A stretch of DNA of 64,000 bases from an uncultured Bacteroides sp. (GTDB lineage Bacteria; Bacteroidota; Bacteroidia; Bacteroidales; Bacteroidaceae): the NCBI RefSeq assembly GCF_910585845.1, contig NZ_CAJUHF010000014.1:9486-73485 (forward strand). Reading direction: 5' to 3'. The position numbers and the translations under genes are program-made. Each line of letters opens with the position of its first letter. Position 1 is the stretch's first letter. The notes beneath the pieces are model-generated. The model was given only the letters and a program-made list of their open reading frames with translations. It had not been told where the DNA came from and did no database searches. This document shows positions 46,215-55,709 of this stretch, one piece after another.

Positions 46215-48002
46215 ATGAAAAACCACACACGCATCCATACGAAGCCATCGTCCCTGAAAGTTTGGGAAACAGGCTTATCCTTATTCTTCAGTACAGCCGT
46301 ATGGCTCTTCTGGAAGATGGTCTATCCTGCCCATCTCCATTATCACGAACAGTACCAGCTTTTCCTGTTCGACATGGAATACTTTAAGGAGAGAATCGCC
46401 ATTCCGGGCGGGGTGGCCGACTATATGGGCGAATTTCTGGTGCAGTTTTATTACCATACATGGATGGGAGCCACGATTTTGGCACTCCTGTTCATCGGTC
46501 TGCAACTTCTGACATGGACTTTAGCGAAAAGGCTGAAAGCATCGGAAACCTATTATCCGTTGAGTTTTTTGCCGGTAATAGCCGTATGGCACTTTATGTG
46601 CGATGAGAATGCTATGTTGTCGTTTACGGTTGCCCTGCTGATGACCTTGGTCTTCAACCATCTCTATACTCTCCTACACACCGGATGGAAACGCGCAGCG
46701 TACGTCCTGATAGGCTTCCCAATACTTCTCTGGATGGCAGGAGCGGCGCATCTCGTCTTCATGGGCTGGGTTATCATCAACGAACTGCATACTTGCATCA
46801 AGCAAAAGAAATACCTTCGGGGAATCGGTATCACGATAGGCATGTTGGCCTTGAAGGCAGGTTGTACGCTGCTGATAAGCATGCAAATACAAAATCCGGT
46901 CTACCAGTTAAGCGGTTTTCTGGGGTACTACCGCTTCCCGGCAGTGATCCCCCCTATGGAGATGACAATCATCCTTCTCTTCATCCTCCTCCCCTACCTG
47001 TTGGCAAGACTGCCCCAAATACATAAACATGCAGCCATCTGCATGGGCTTGCAAACTATAGCATTGGCAGTCATAAGTTATCCCTATATCCTTTCCGGAT
47101 GCAATCTTGACAAGGAAGAGATTATGGAATACGACCAACTGGCGAGAAACCAACAATGGCACCGGATCATACAAAAGGCGGAAGCCAAATCTCCCGTCTC
47201 TCCCCTCAGTGTGACGTGTCTGAATTTAGCCTTGGGCAAGACCGGAGAACTGGGTAGGATGTTCGAATTCTACCAGAATGGAACAGAAGGTCTAATGGCA
47301 AAATTCCAGCGCAACTTTGTCACTCCGCTTCCCACAAGCGAGGTTTTATACCATTTGGGGATGATCAACGACGCGCAACGCTTTACCTTTGAAGCCATGG
47401 AAGCCATACCTAATTTCCGCAAAAGCGGACGTTGCTTCAAGCGGCTGAGTGAAACCAATCTGATTAACGGTCAGTATGAGGTGGCAGCCAAATACCTGCG
47501 CTTGTTAAGCAAGACATTGTTCTATAAGGAATGGGCAGAAGAGACCATGACTTACCTCTATGATGAAAACAAAATCAATGCCCATTCGGAATGGGGGCAG
47601 TTGCGGCAAATGAGATACACAGAGAATTTCCTGTCCGAAAGCCACGATGCCGGCTTCCTGCTGGCACGTCTGTATGAGCAAAACCAAAAGAACCGGATGG
47701 CTTTCGAGTATCTGCTGGCATGCACCTTGCAACAACGCGACTTGCAAGGGTTCATGAAGTACTATTCCTAGGACGCAGACACCGGCCGCAACCCTATCCC
47801 ACGCAGCCATCAGGAAGCGTTGGCATACGTATGGGGACAGATGCACAAGGATTTCCGGGACATGCCCTACGAATTGTCTCCGCAAGTCATACAGGGTGCC
47901 CAAGAGTTCATGCAGATTTATACCTCACAGCCTAACAGACGGCAACTATTGCAAACCCGGTACAAAGATACCTTCTGGCACTACCTGTTAGTTAGAAAAT
48001 AA
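46215..48002 (+). pseudogene. DUF6057-like membrane protein gene with in-frame TAG
   Basis: The first 518 codons encode a polytopic membrane protein (about ten hydrophobic segments between residues 20 and 300) followed by a soluble helical region. It fits the family annotated DUF6057 in Bacteroides, as I recall it, with no known function. A TAG at 47769-47771 follows GFMKYYS. The same frame continues for 76 sense codons (DADTGRNPIPRSHQEALAYV...) to TAA at 48002. The tail looks like normal protein, and the next gene begins only ten bases later, so it was part of the original gene. It starts 12 bases after the HTCS gene. Confidence 0.75.
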
Positions 48003-48011
48003 GAGAAGAAA

Positions 48012-49493
48012 ATGAAGAATTATTTGATTTGCCTATTATCGGTATGGCTGCTGACGGCATGCAGCCATTCGGTAAGCAACCCTGAGAAGACGAACAAATG
48101 CCCGGAAATATATCCTGACTACAAGGGAGTGACTATACCTGCCACCATCGCCCCGATGAACTTCAATTACATCGGTGGAGAACATGAACGCATAGACGTA
48201 ACCGTGAAGGGAAGCAGAACCGGAGAAATACACATCAATGCCTCGACAGTCTCCTTCCCCGAAAAAGAATAGCACAACCTCCTGGCAGCCAACAAGGGAG
48301 ACAGCCTGCTGTTTACAGTATGCATCGAGAGCGAGGGAAGATGGAAGCAATATCTTCCTTTCACCATGTACGTCAGCGATGTGCCCATAGACTATGGAGT
48401 GGTCTACCGTAAAATCGCTCCGGGGTATGAAGTATATGCCCAAATGGGAATCTACGAACGGGATCTTTCGTCCTTTGAGGAGCATGACCTGTTACAGAAC
48501 ACAATAGTACCGGGCATGTGCCTGAACTGTCATGCTTTCAACCGGACAAATCCCAATCAGTTGAGCCTGCACATACGCGGACAGCACGGTGCAACCCTCA
48601 TGCAGACAGAAGGACACCGTGAACTGCTCGACACCAAAACAGACTCCACCCTGTCGGCATGCGTCTATCCCTACTGGCATCCGGGAGGAAAATACATCGC
48701 CTACTCGGTGAACCAAACCACACAGTCCTTTCACGTAGCCAATGCGGGACGTATCGAGGTGATGGATATGGCATCGGATGTACTGGTGTACCGACCGGAC
48801 ACACACGAATTGCTACAGTCTCCCCTATTGCAGAAAAAAGAGGCTTTTGAAACCTTTCCGGCATTCTCACCGGACGGGAGAAAACTATATTTCTGCTCTG
48901 CCACAAACAAACCCATGCCAAAAAAGTATGACGAGATACGCTACAGTCTCTGCTGCATAGACTTCAATCCGGACAACGGTACGTTTGGCGAACGTGTAGA
49001 CACCCTAATCCATGCAGAAAGATTGAAAAAGAGCATCTCCTTTCCACGCCCTTCCTATGACGGAAAGTACATCATGTTCACCTTGTCCGACTATGGCAAC
49101 TTCTCCATCTGGCACAAAGAAGCGGATTTATGGCTACTGAACCTTCAAGAGGGCAGCATGCGTGCCATCGACGAGGTGAACAGCGACAATACGGAAAGCT
49201 ATCACAGCTGGAGCAGCAACTCACGATGGTTCGTGTTCAGTAGCCGGCGTGACGACGGACTATACACCCGGTTATACCTGGCACACATAGGAGCGGACGG
49301 GCATGTAAGCAAACCTTTCATGCTGCCTCAAAAGAATCCACAGGAATATTACGATCGGCTGATCTACTCATACAACGTACCGGAGTTTACCAACCAGCCC
49401 ATACAGTTGGAACATCGTCAGATAGAGAACGAGATTGTGTCCGGCAGACGCGTAAAAGTAAAGGTAAGGCCTTGTCCGAAACAACTCGATTAA
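48012..49493 (+). pseudogene. TolB-like propeller lipoprotein gene with CxxCH motif and in-frame TAG
   Basis: The frame starts MKNYLICLLSVWLLTACSHS (lipobox Cys 17). It is interrupted by TAG at 48270-48272 after FPEKE, then continues 406 codons in the same frame: HNLLAANKGD, onward to KVKVRPCPKQLD. A Trp codon (TGG) is one change away from TAG and would fit. The downstream part is a TolB-like propeller with AFSPDGRKLYF, RPSYDGKYIMFT and WSSNSRWFVFSSRR blades. GMCLNCHAFN (codons 170-174) is a CxxCH motif such as binds heme c. It lies ten bases after the DUF6057-like gene. Function unknown; truncation would leave only an 86-residue peptide. Confidence 0.75.
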
Positions 49494-49508
49494 TACAGAG
49501 AAAAGGGC

Positions 49509-49575
49509 AAAAAAAAGGCTATCTATCCCAGACAGCCAATCTTTGTTAACCTTAAATCTAATACTATGAAAAACA
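49509..49575 (-). ncRNA. Small RNA candidate with consensus promoter and terminator
   Basis: On the minus strand, a perfect Bacteroides promoter (49581-49611) is followed about 40 bases later by an 8-bp stem (49530-49537 with 49517-49524, one G:U pair), a GGGAT loop and eight T (49509-49516). The transcript would be about 67 nt and has no credible open frame. It is convergent with the TolB-like gene, ending 16 bases from its stop. Confidence 0.75.
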
Positions 49576-49580
49576 CGTTG

Positions 49581-49611
49581 CAAAGATACGGACTTTCGGG
49601 ATATCTCCAAA
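49581..49611 (-). promoter_or_regulatory. Consensus promoter of the small RNA
   Basis: TTTG (49608-49611), exactly 19 bases, then TATCTTTG (49581-49588) on the minus strand. This is the full Bacteroides consensus without mismatch and the best promoter I found in the window. Confidence 0.85.
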
Positions 49612-49857
49612 CTTTCAGAGCAAAACAAGAAGTTTTATAACATGGTTTAATAGAATAAAGAATGTTATTAACGATCCACTAACTTAATGTTAATAATTTT
49701 ATTGGCTATTTCCGACTATTGAATTACTCATATTCCACTGTTGTCCCTGCCCATAATATATTATCCATACCCATGATATAGTTAACGTCAGCCCGATACA
49801 ATTTAAACAGTACAAGGCAAAGGCAAAACTATTGGCGGAATTAAATAGATAAAACTC

Positions 49858-49961
49858 TAAGAAGGTGTGCCAAAACACCTTTTTTAAGAAAATCACCCCT
49901 GCCACAGCTATTTGTGACAAGAGTGATTCTTTCAATTCGGGCATTATGCCACACCTTCTTA
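49858..49961. repeat. Palindromic mobile-element-like repeat, copy 2
   Basis: Terminal inverted repeats TAAGAAGGTGTG are perfect over 12 bp. The interior shares AAGAAAATC-CCCTGC, the ATAGCTGTGGCAG core (in inverted form) and TTCTTTCAATT-GGGCATTATG with copy 1 at 7331-7427. No reading frame. It lies in the 49494-50170 gap, which otherwise holds the small RNA and the inverted repeat at 50025-50108. Confidence 0.75.
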
Positions 49962-50024
49962 GAGGAATAAACGTAAACTTCAGACGCTCCGAAACGGACG
50001 ATTTTGCCTCATGAGACAAATGAT

Positions 50025-50108
50025 TTTGGCTCGTGAGACGAATAAATTCATCCCATGAGATGATTTTTCTCAGCTCACGAGACGATTTTATTCAGCTCAC
50101 GAGCCAAA
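50025..50108. repeat. Inverted repeat with CTCATGAGAC/CTCACGAGAC motifs
   Basis: TTTGGCTCGTGAG (50025-50037) is perfectly inverted at 50096-50108. Between 50007 and 50108 the motif CTCATGAGA or CTCGTGAGAC recurs about five times in both orientations. It lies just downstream of the mscS-like gene. Confidence 0.75.
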
Positions 50109-50170
50109 TTTAGGAGAAAAAACTCTATGAGGAGGATGGACTCTTTTCCAAGCGTCACAACAAGCAACTA

Positions 50171-51043
50171 TCAGTCTTTAGCCTGATGTACAGTCAGTTG
50201 TGGGAAGGGGAAACCAATACCCTCCTTATTGAATACAGAGTAAATAGTCTTATTCATATCAAAATAAACACCCCAATAGTCCTCACTTTTCACCCACACA
50301 CGGATAATGACATTCACACTACTTGCATCGAGTGCATGAAGGGCAACGAAAGGTTCCGGATCGGTAAGTATCCGCTGATCTTCGGCTATAATACGACGGG
50401 TAGTCTCTTCTACCTTATCATAATTCTCGCCATACTCTACGCCAATCACCCACTCTACGCGACGGGTGCTTTCGCGGCTGTAGTTGGTCACCGTACCACT
50501 ACTCAGGGCACCGTTCGGAATGTAAATCACTTTATTGTCTCCCGTTACCAATATCGTATGGAAGATTTGAATCTCACGTACCGTACCCGTCACTCCCTGG
50601 CTTTCGATCAAATCTCCAACCTTGTAAGGACGAAGCAACAATACGATCAGACCGCCGGCAAAGTTCTGCAGGTTTCCCGACAATGCCATACCGATAGCTA
50701 CACCGGCAGATGCCAGCAAGGCTGCAAACGAAGTAGTCTCTACCCCTAACTTACTGATAACGGCTACAATCAACAGAATAGTCAGCAGAATATTCACCAA
50801 GCTCTTGACGAAACTCTGAATACTGGCATCTATACGACGCTTTGCCAACAATCGAGCGACCATCTTATTAAGGAAAGAGATCAAGAAACGACCGACTATG
50901 AAAATCAACACGGCACCAATGATACGCCCACCGGCACTTACCCCCCAATCTATCAATTGCTGAAGAAGGATTTGCAACTTACTGAAACCGTCTCCCACTA
51001 CTGTCTCCGTAAGAGGAGCTGCTGTTTGTAATAATAATGACAT
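50171..51043 (-). CDS. Small-conductance mechanosensitive channel (MscS family)
   Basis: The 290-residue protein has three transmembrane helices (about 30-52, 75-98 and 103-130). The pore helix is rich in Gly and Ala (LLASAGVAIGMALSGNLQNFAGG). The MscS beta domain follows (PYKVGDLIESQGVTGTVREI, YIPNGALSSGTVTNYS) and then the C-terminal alpha/beta domain. It opens under membrane tension to release solutes on hypo-osmotic shock and lies in the inner membrane. It is monocistronic, with a -7 box at 51204-51211. Confidence 0.94.
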   Translation of the reverse strand: MSLLLQTAAPLTETVVGDGFSKLQILLQQLIDWGVSAGGRIIGAVLIFIVGRFLISFLNKMVARLLAKRRIDASIQSFVKSLVNILLTILLIVAVISKLGVETTSFAALLASAGVAIGMALSGNLQNFAGGLIVLLLRPYKVGDLIESQGVTGTVREIQIFHTILVTGDNKVIYIPNGALSSGTVTNYSRESTRRVEWVIGVEYGENYDKVEETTRRIIAEDQRILTDPEPFVALHALDASSVNVIIRVWVKSEDYWGVYFDMNKTIYSVFNKEGIGFPFPQLTVHQAKD

Positions 51044-51130
51044 AATATTATTTGTTTGATGTTAATAAAAAAGTCTTAAAGCAAAATAGAAAACATTCTT
51101 CTGGCTTTTAACTCCTGGCCGCCTTGTCGG

Positions 51131-51170
51131 CTGCTAACTCCTGTTGACTCCTGCTAACTCCTGTTGGCTC
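51131..51170. repeat. Two 20-bp direct repeats upstream of the mscS-like gene
   Basis: CTGCTAACTCCTGTTGACTC (51131-51150) is repeated with one change at 51151-51170. Related ACTCCTG copies lie on both sides (about 51110-51175). It lies between the mscS-like start and its -7 box, so it would be in the 5' leader. I see nothing else in the 51044-51371 gap apart from that box and the GH30 terminator. Confidence 0.7.
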
Positions 51171-51203
51171 CTGAAATCCTTGGTCGAAAATATTTCCTGT
51201 TTG

Positions 51204-51211
51204 CAAAAATA
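51204..51211 (-). promoter_or_regulatory. -7 box for the mscS-like gene
   Basis: TATTTTTG on the minus strand fits TAnnTTTG. It would give a leader of about 150 nt. No clear -33 element. Confidence 0.4.
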
Positions 51212-51302
51212 ACAAATATATCCGACGATTCGTTCACGGGAATTACTTATTTCGACGAAAGTACTCATTCCCTGCCCTATACATAGCAATTTCGAAAACA
51301 AA

Positions 51303-51337
51303 TAAAAAGAGTGTACCTGCAAAAACAAGTACACCCT
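51303..51337 (-). terminator. Terminator of PUL2
   Basis: A 9-bp stem (51329-51337 with 51308-51316, one G:U on the minus strand) with a 12-nt loop is followed by five T. It lies 35 bases after the GH30 stop codon. Confidence 0.8.
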
Positions 51338-51371
51338 CCCGCATTATACCATTAGTACTCTACAAGAAAAA

Positions 51372-52853
51372 TCACTTCATGCAGAACGTATTAAAAGAAT
51401 GTGCCTGCAAGGTTACATCCAAATATTTGTTTCTCAACTTTACAGTCAGCTGACGTGCTTCGTCATTAAAATTGCCGGCAACTACCAGATATTTATTCTC
51501 CGGTGTAAGGAATACCATGACAGGCAACCAATCTTCATCCCTCTCCTTATAGTTCAGCACTTTCGTTCCCGAAACAACTTTATTACTGAAATGTTTCACC
51601 GCATAATATTCCGGAGTATAGGTAGCAGAACCACTTTTAGAATCCACCCGAATCAGTGCATTCTGCTTCCAGCCCCAGCTGCTCTTTCCTTCATCGCACA
51701 AGATTGCATTCCAAAAAGTGTACTCCTCACAGCCATTCCCTAAATAATGGTTAATCAAATGGAACGTCTTTTCGGCAGCCTTCCAGTCGAATGTACCTGA
51801 GCCACATTCGTTCTCCGTCTGCATATACTTATAGTTAGGATACTTCTTACGGATTTCCGGAAGAATCTGTCCGCCCCACCATTGGAAACCGATACCTTCT
51901 ACAGCATCTTTCATGCGCGGGTCGGAAAGAATCTTCTCTACCAATTCGATGCGGTTCGTATTGAGCGTACCCAAGTAGAGCTGTACATCGGGATGCTGCT
52001 GCTTCAATGTCGGAGCAAAATATTCCACATTGAAACGGATGATCCCTTCGGGTGTCCATGCACAAGCCGGATAGATGGAATAGGCCCACGGCTCATTCTG
52101 GAACATGACTCTGGAAATGTCGATTCCCTCTTCCTTATATGCCGATACGAATTTGCAGAAATAATTGGCATACGTCTGCAAATAGCGCGGGTCCTGAATA
52201 AAATAATCGTTGGCTGCCACCTGTTTGGGATAAAATCTCTTATCAAGATTGCTCACTCCCTCATAAAGAGCTATTTCAGCCTCGGCAGACAACTGGTTTA
52301 CACCGAGCTTGTGCTTCACGGAATAATAATGATTCACCTTCATCCAAGAAGGAGGCGACCAGGGAGAAGCCCAAAAAGCAATATCGGGATTCACCAATTT
52401 GGCTCTCTTTATATAAGGTATAAGTGTCGTCTTATCGCGATCAATATTAAAATACTTCAATTGGAAGTCACCCGGCACTTCATCACAACTATACCAATCA
52501 CGCGCATAATCGTTAGCATTCATAGGAATACGCCCCATCGAGAAACGCAAGTCGCCATTTGGGGAGAACAGGTCGTTCAGTACGGCATCCTGCTGCTTTA
52601 AAGGCAGCATATTGAGCGCGTCCCAGCCTAACTCATTAAAACAGGTCCCCCATTTCTTGAACACCTGAATACTTTGGGTTGCATCAGCCACCAACAACGG
52701 TGTGTTTTGCGTACTTGTTTGCAACTTCGTTTTCGTCTCACGCCATACATCACCCTCCGTACTGCTGATCCAAGTGACCGACTGAGCGTGAATCGTAGAA
52801 AAGCCTGCCAACAGACTTCCTAACAGACATAATTTCTTCAATTTAGTTTTCAT
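51372..52853 (-). CDS. GH30 family glycosidase (beta-1,6-glucanase / glucosylceramidase-like)
   Basis: The protein (493 residues from the ATG at 52853, signal peptide MKTKLKKLCLLGSLLAGF) has a GH30 TIM barrel with a flanking beta domain. The acid/base is Glu254 in MFQNEPWAYS and the nucleophile Glu347 in MQTENECGSG. Other family features are FNELGWDALN and WASPWSPPSWMK. Known activities include beta-1,6-glucanase, beta-xylosidase and glucosylceramidase. In a PUL with a surface binding protein, beta-1,6-glucan is the leading guess, by analogy with the B. thetaiotaomicron yeast beta-1,6-glucan locus. It is the last gene of PUL2. Confidence 0.9.
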   Translation of the reverse strand: MKTKLKKLCLLGSLLAGFSTIHAQSVTWISSTEGDVWRETKTKLQTSTQNTPLLVADATQSIQVFKKWGTCFNELGWDALNMLPLKQQDAVLNDLFSPNGDLRFSMGRIPMNANDYARDWYSCDEVPGDFQLKYFNIDRDKTTLIPYIKRAKLVNPDIAFWASPWSPPSWMKVNHYYSVKHKLGVNQLSAEAEIALYEGVSNLDKRFYPKQVAANDYFIQDPRYLQTYANYFCKFVSAYKEEGIDISRVMFQNEPWAYSIYPACAWTPEGIIRFNVEYFAPTLKQQHPDVQLYLGTLNTNRIELVEKILSDPRMKDAVEGIGFQWWGGQILPEIRKKYPNYKYMQTENECGSGTFDWKAAEKTFHLINHYLGNGCEEYTFWNAILCDEGKSSWGWKQNALIRVDSKSGSATYTPEYYAVKHFSNKVVSGTKVLNYKERDEDWLPVMVFLTPENKYLVVAGNFNDEARQLTVKLRNKYLDVTLQAHSFNTFCMK

Positions 52854-52995
52854 ATTTTTTTTTATTATAACATATTTGGCTTGACTTTCAAAGAAGTATG
52901 GATTTAAGCTTTCTGATTCAGAAAGAGCAAAGAAAGCGGAAAAAGTCTCTCCAAAAGGATGAGATCCTTCTCCGCTTCTTATCACTTACATTATT

Positions 52996-53939
52996 TTAGT
53001 TATTCTCCCACTCTGAGGCAAAGTCTACTCCCGGAAATGCAAGGTAAAGCCAATAATAGCCTGTTCCCCAATCAATCTTTGCTTCAGCGCTATACCAATA
53101 AGGCACTATAGTAAAAAGTTCAATTTCACCGTCATTGCCGAATCGAGCATAGCTCTCTTCATCATATCCGGCATAGTTGCTACCTAGTTGAGACGGATAA
53201 TACCCTTTTATATCATATCCATTATAGGATAAATTTATATAAATCGGACTCTCCCAAGATACATAGCCGTCTTTATTCAAGGTAAATTCCAAATACTCCG
53301 TTTGGGTTCCAAAACCATAATTATAACTAGACCAATCCTCCATAAGATCACCATCCAACCGTTCTTTCGTATAAGGACTCTTAATGCGGTAAATAGGAGC
53401 ATCATCACGTTTCTCGATAGTAACTTCATCCCAGAACCAAAATACTTCATCAACCCATTGTCCTTTTCCTATCTCGTTCCATATAATCGGCTTGATCCGA
53501 GTACAGGTATAGACATAATTGGTGTATTCGCTAAATTTATCCATCTCCGCCTCATCCAATCCAAGTTTCAGGACATAGGATTATCATAACCCGCATTATC
53601 GAAACTAATGGTAATATCTGCTTTACTGGCTCCGGCTTCAAAGCTTACCGTCTGTGGAACGGTGAACACATTATCATCGTTGTTCAGCACCACGATAGAA
53701 TAAGTAGCTGCTGCATCCGTTTTCCCACGATAGACCGAAATAACGTCAGTAGTGGAGGCCGTTGGTTGAATTGTCATTATTTTCGTATTATTCACACCGA
53801 AAGTAAGTTCAGGACCACTGTCAGCCAAAGGCTTCAACGCCTCCTGATAATCTATCGGATCGTTGCTACAGGAAACCAACATCCCGCAAATGCTCCATAA
53901 TAAGAGCAGATACAAATATTTATTATTCAATAATTTCAT
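52996..53939 (-). pseudogene. Surface glycan-binding-type lipoprotein gene with one frameshift
   Basis: The first frame starts with a lipoprotein signal (SICGMLVSCSND) and an N-terminal immunoglobulin-like domain (IQPTASTTDVISVYRG...VSFEAGASKADITISF). It stops at 53568 after GYDNPMS. A second frame from about 53577 reads YVLKLGLDEAEMDKFSEY and runs to the stop at 52996, with a second beta-rich domain full of Trp and Tyr, as in glycan-binding proteins. Adding one base at about 53577 yields GYDNPYVLKLGL and one protein of about 314 residues. Placed between susD and GH30, it fits the SusE/SGBP position. I do not recognise the exact family. Confidence 0.8.
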
Positions 53940-53969
53940 ATCATTTGTATTTTAATAAATTATGGTATA

Positions 53970-55694
53970 TTACCAACCCGGATTCTGTTCCAAATTAGGA
54001 TTCTTATACCTTTCGGTATTAGAAATCGGGTAAAAGTACAGTTTGTCGGTGATGGTACGGGTCTCATACAGGAATCTGTCATATTGAAAACTATCGCCCA
54101 CCTTTTGTACTTTCACACTATAAATCTCAGCAGTCTTGTCCAACTCCTTCCAACGACGTATATCCCAGAAACGATGTCCTTCGAATGCCAACTCCACACG
54201 GCGCTCGTTTTTCAACCGTTTCAGAAACTCAACGTCTGTCATACCTGCTGCCAAAGGTGGCATATTCACATCCGAACGTTGGCGAATCTGATTAACAGCA
54301 TCACGGGCACTTAATGGGAACTCCGCATCCGTGTAGTCCGGATTGTGGAAAGCGTTGACCATTGCTTCCGCATAATTCAACAACACTTCAGCATAACGGA
54401 ACAGCACCCAGTTATGACGTGCTGATGTTGTCTGAGAACCAGAAGCAAAGCTGATATCTTTATTCACATACTTACGCAGATAGTAACCGGTTGTAGTGGC
54501 ATTGGTCAATGGCAGTCCGTTGGCACCACCTTCCCAAATCTCAATCTTCTGGCTTGCCGGCCACTCCATACCGTTGTAGACTACGGTCATTGCCAAACGA
54601 GGGTCACGATTGGCATACGGATTTGCCTTCATAGTTGAATTATTCCAATCAAATGCTTCACCAGAAGTCATTTCAAAAGCATCCACCAAGTTCTGCGTCG
54701 GACAAGTATTGGTGTTACCACCTTCCACACCCATTGGGAAGTTAGCTCGTTCAAAAGCACCATAAGTACCAATCGGACGAGCCATAATCATTTCCTTACT
54801 GGTGTTATTGTTTGCACCGAACAAATTAGCAAACCTATCCAATTGATAATTCAATCCCGTCTCCGGATTGATAATGGCGTATGCAGCACGTGCAGCATCT
54901 TTCCATTTTTCCTCTTGATTATCATTGCCTGCAAACAACGGGCTTGCCATATAAAGCATCAATCTTGCTTTCAGTGCCAATGCAGCTCCGCGCGTAGCAC
55001 GCCCCGTTTCTTTATCAGCAAAACCCGAATAATCTAACGGAAGCAATGTAGCCAATTCTGTACACTCGCTCAAGATAAACTTGGCTACAGTCTCAAAAGA
55101 AGAGGGATGTACGTTATTGGCTTCGCCTGGAGAGAGAACTTCCAGTACCAACGGAACATTGTAATAACGTTTAATCAGCTCGAAGTAATAAAAAGCGCGT
55201 AAAAAACGTACTTCATATGCAAAGTTGGTATGATTTTTAATCATATCATTATAGTTGTCCGAGAACTCCCAATCTTTGAAGTCTTCACCTTCCGACTCTT
55301 TCAAGTAGAGATTAGCAGCACGAATGGCAGCATAATAAGTTTCCCATACATCATCAACCGTACGCACAGCCGACCATGTTCCATCCACGAAACGCCAAAT
55401 AGCATCTGTCTTATAAACATGAATAGCATCGTCTGTAGCAGCATCCAACATCGCATTGCCGGTAAGGTCAGCATTCGTAGCAGTAGTAGCCTGTGTGTCA
55501 CTGGTCCCCATACTACCGAAATCGTGCGGCAAGTAACCATAAATATTGGTCACCATTCTCTTAGATCGGTCATAACTGTTGAACATCTCTTCCTTGGAAT
55601 AGTCAGAAGATTCATCACAGTCCATGAAATCACATCCTGCCAGCATACCTACTGCCAAGAGCAACATTATATTTCTGAATTTCATTAGTTTCAT
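53970..55694 (-). CDS. SusD/RagB lipoprotein (PUL2, second pair)
   Basis: The 574-residue protein has a lipobox (LLAVGMLAGCDFMDC) and the SusD helical fold: VRFLRAFYYFELIKRYYNVPLV near 140, and RVELAFEGHRFWDIRRWKELD near 510. The end NPNLEQNPGW is the usual SusD terminus. It partners the SusC encoded 15 bases upstream and binds glycan at the cell surface. Confidence 0.95.
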   Translation of the reverse strand: MKLMKFRNIMLLLAVGMLAGCDFMDCDESSDYSKEEMFNSYDRSKRMVTNIYGYLPHDFGSMGTSDTQATTATNADLTGNAMLDAATDDAIHVYKTDAIWRFVDGTWSAVRTVDDVWETYYAAIRAANLYLKESEGEDFKDWEFSDNYNDMIKNHTNFAYEVRFLRAFYYFELIKRYYNVPLVLEVLSPGEANNVHPSSFETVAKFILSECTELATLLPLDYSGFADKETGRATRGAALALKARLMLYMASPLFAGNDNQEEKWKDAARAAYAIINPETGLNYQLDRFANLFGANNNTSKEMIMARPIGTYGAFERANFPMGVEGGNTNTCPTQNLVDAFEMTSGEAFDWNNSTMKANPYANRDPRLAMTVVYNGMEWPASQKIEIWEGGANGLPLTNATTTGYYLRKYVNKDISFASGSQTTSARHNWVLFRYAEVLLNYAEAMVNAFHNPDYTDAEFPLSARDAVNQIRQRSDVNMPPLAAGMTDVEFLKRLKNERRVELAFEGHRFWDIRRWKELDKTAEIYSVKVQKVGDSFQYDRFLYETRTITDKLYFYPISNTERYKNPNLEQNPGW

Positions 55695-55709
55695 TACTCT
55701 ATTATTTGA

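Noticed and set aside
47769..48272. Alternative genetic code, with TAG read as an amino acid throughout
   Set aside because: The intact GH3 gene ends in TAG at 21191, and most genes end in TAA or TGA as usual; no suppressor tRNA is visible in the window. Local readthrough remains possible but is unproven.
49368..49628. 86-codon open frame on the minus strand over the small RNA
   Set aside because: It overlaps the end of the TolB-like gene, starts upstream of the sRNA promoter and has no protein-like features; the promoter/terminator layout explains the region better.
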